A stretch of DNA of 64,000 bases, from positions 844,225 to 908,224 of the forward strand of contig CAADRB010000047.1 in NCBI GenBank assembly GCA_900708905.1, read 5' to 3'. This document shows positions 63,631-64,000 of the stretch, piece by piece. Made by a program: the position numbers and the translations under genes. Source of the DNA: Hymenolepis diminuta. Taxonomy: Eukaryota; Platyhelminthes; Cestoda; Cyclophyllidea; Hymenolepididae. Below the pieces are notes generated by a model. It saw only the letters and a program-made list of their open reading frames with translations, did not search any database and was not told the origin of the DNA. The stretch's first letter is position 1, and every line of letters starts with the position of its first letter.

Positions 63631-64000
63631 GTAAGTCTTTATCTATTTCACAGGTTCATTCTTAATCTTTTAATTACTTCTAACAACTGATTCCTACTAA
63701 CCTATTTGCTAATAATCGCCGCTATCTTTTTAAATTCCGTTAAACAGAAGTTTAATTTTTGTTGAAAAACAAAACTAATAAGTCTATGTAAGATTTGTTT
63801 TTTCTTTAATTTGTCCTTATTGCGTTACCGATGAAATTCTGAGTTGATTTCTCTTAATCAATTAACCCTTAGTGAAAATAACATTTTTACTTACTCTATT
63901 TCTGCCTGCTATGTCATTTTTGGTGAAATAAAATGTATAATTGATCCTTTGACCCTTCCTTACTTTTTAATATATTATTTAAATAGTGATATAAGCTTGA

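Overview
The window is nuclear DNA from an animal. It is AT-rich, its genes are interrupted by introns with GT..AG borders, and every protein I could identify is metazoan (receptor guanylate cyclase, SLC37, ORC1, MTCH2, MICU1, BTG/Tob). Many introns are very short (41, 42, 67, 75 and 80 nt in the cyclase and ORC1 genes) beside kilobase introns, and there are many worn-out transposons. That pattern fits a parasitic flatworm, most likely a tapeworm with an AT-rich genome. The organism is my inference and nothing in the sequence proves it.

Layout, left to right. 170-3754 (+): 3' half of a receptor-type guanylate cyclase, entering from the left edge. 5422-6009 (+): single-exon coiled-coil protein resembling a dynein regulatory complex subunit. 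8488-9862 (-): SLC37-family sugar-phosphate exchanger. About 10035-21646 (+): ORC1, in 13 proposed exons with a continuous reading frame. It meets 21691-27119 (-), MTCH2 in nine exons, tail to tail; the two stop codons are 44 bp apart. 28709-36401 (-): MICU1, nine exons, all phases joining. 36402-53571 is a 17-kb gene-poor stretch with old repeats. 53610-54725 (+): BTG/Tob-family gene, followed closely by a second Gly/Asn/Ser-rich reading frame (55085-55744). 59909-60265 (-): orphan 118-residue protein. 63552-63630 (+): first coding exon of a gene leaving on the right. A 334-base assembly gap (25973-26306) lies in MTCH2.

Mobile DNA is mostly decayed: a Ty3/gypsy-like LTR element inside an ORC1 intron, a dead mariner-type transposase inside an MTCH2 intron, four copies of a tRNA-derived SINE, and several families of unnamed dispersed repeats.

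The most interesting points are: (1) ORC1 has four consecutive phase 1-1 exons that each carry one copy of an RxxL..RNT motif, so its N-terminal region looks built by exon duplication and may carry repeated degron or cell-cycle signals, with no BAH domain seen; (2) the Tob locus looks like a possible two-gene transcription unit, with poly(A) signals and then a splice acceptor between the frames and no strong in-phase cis donor; (3) MTCH2 and MICU1, both mitochondrial membrane proteins, are tandem neighbours.
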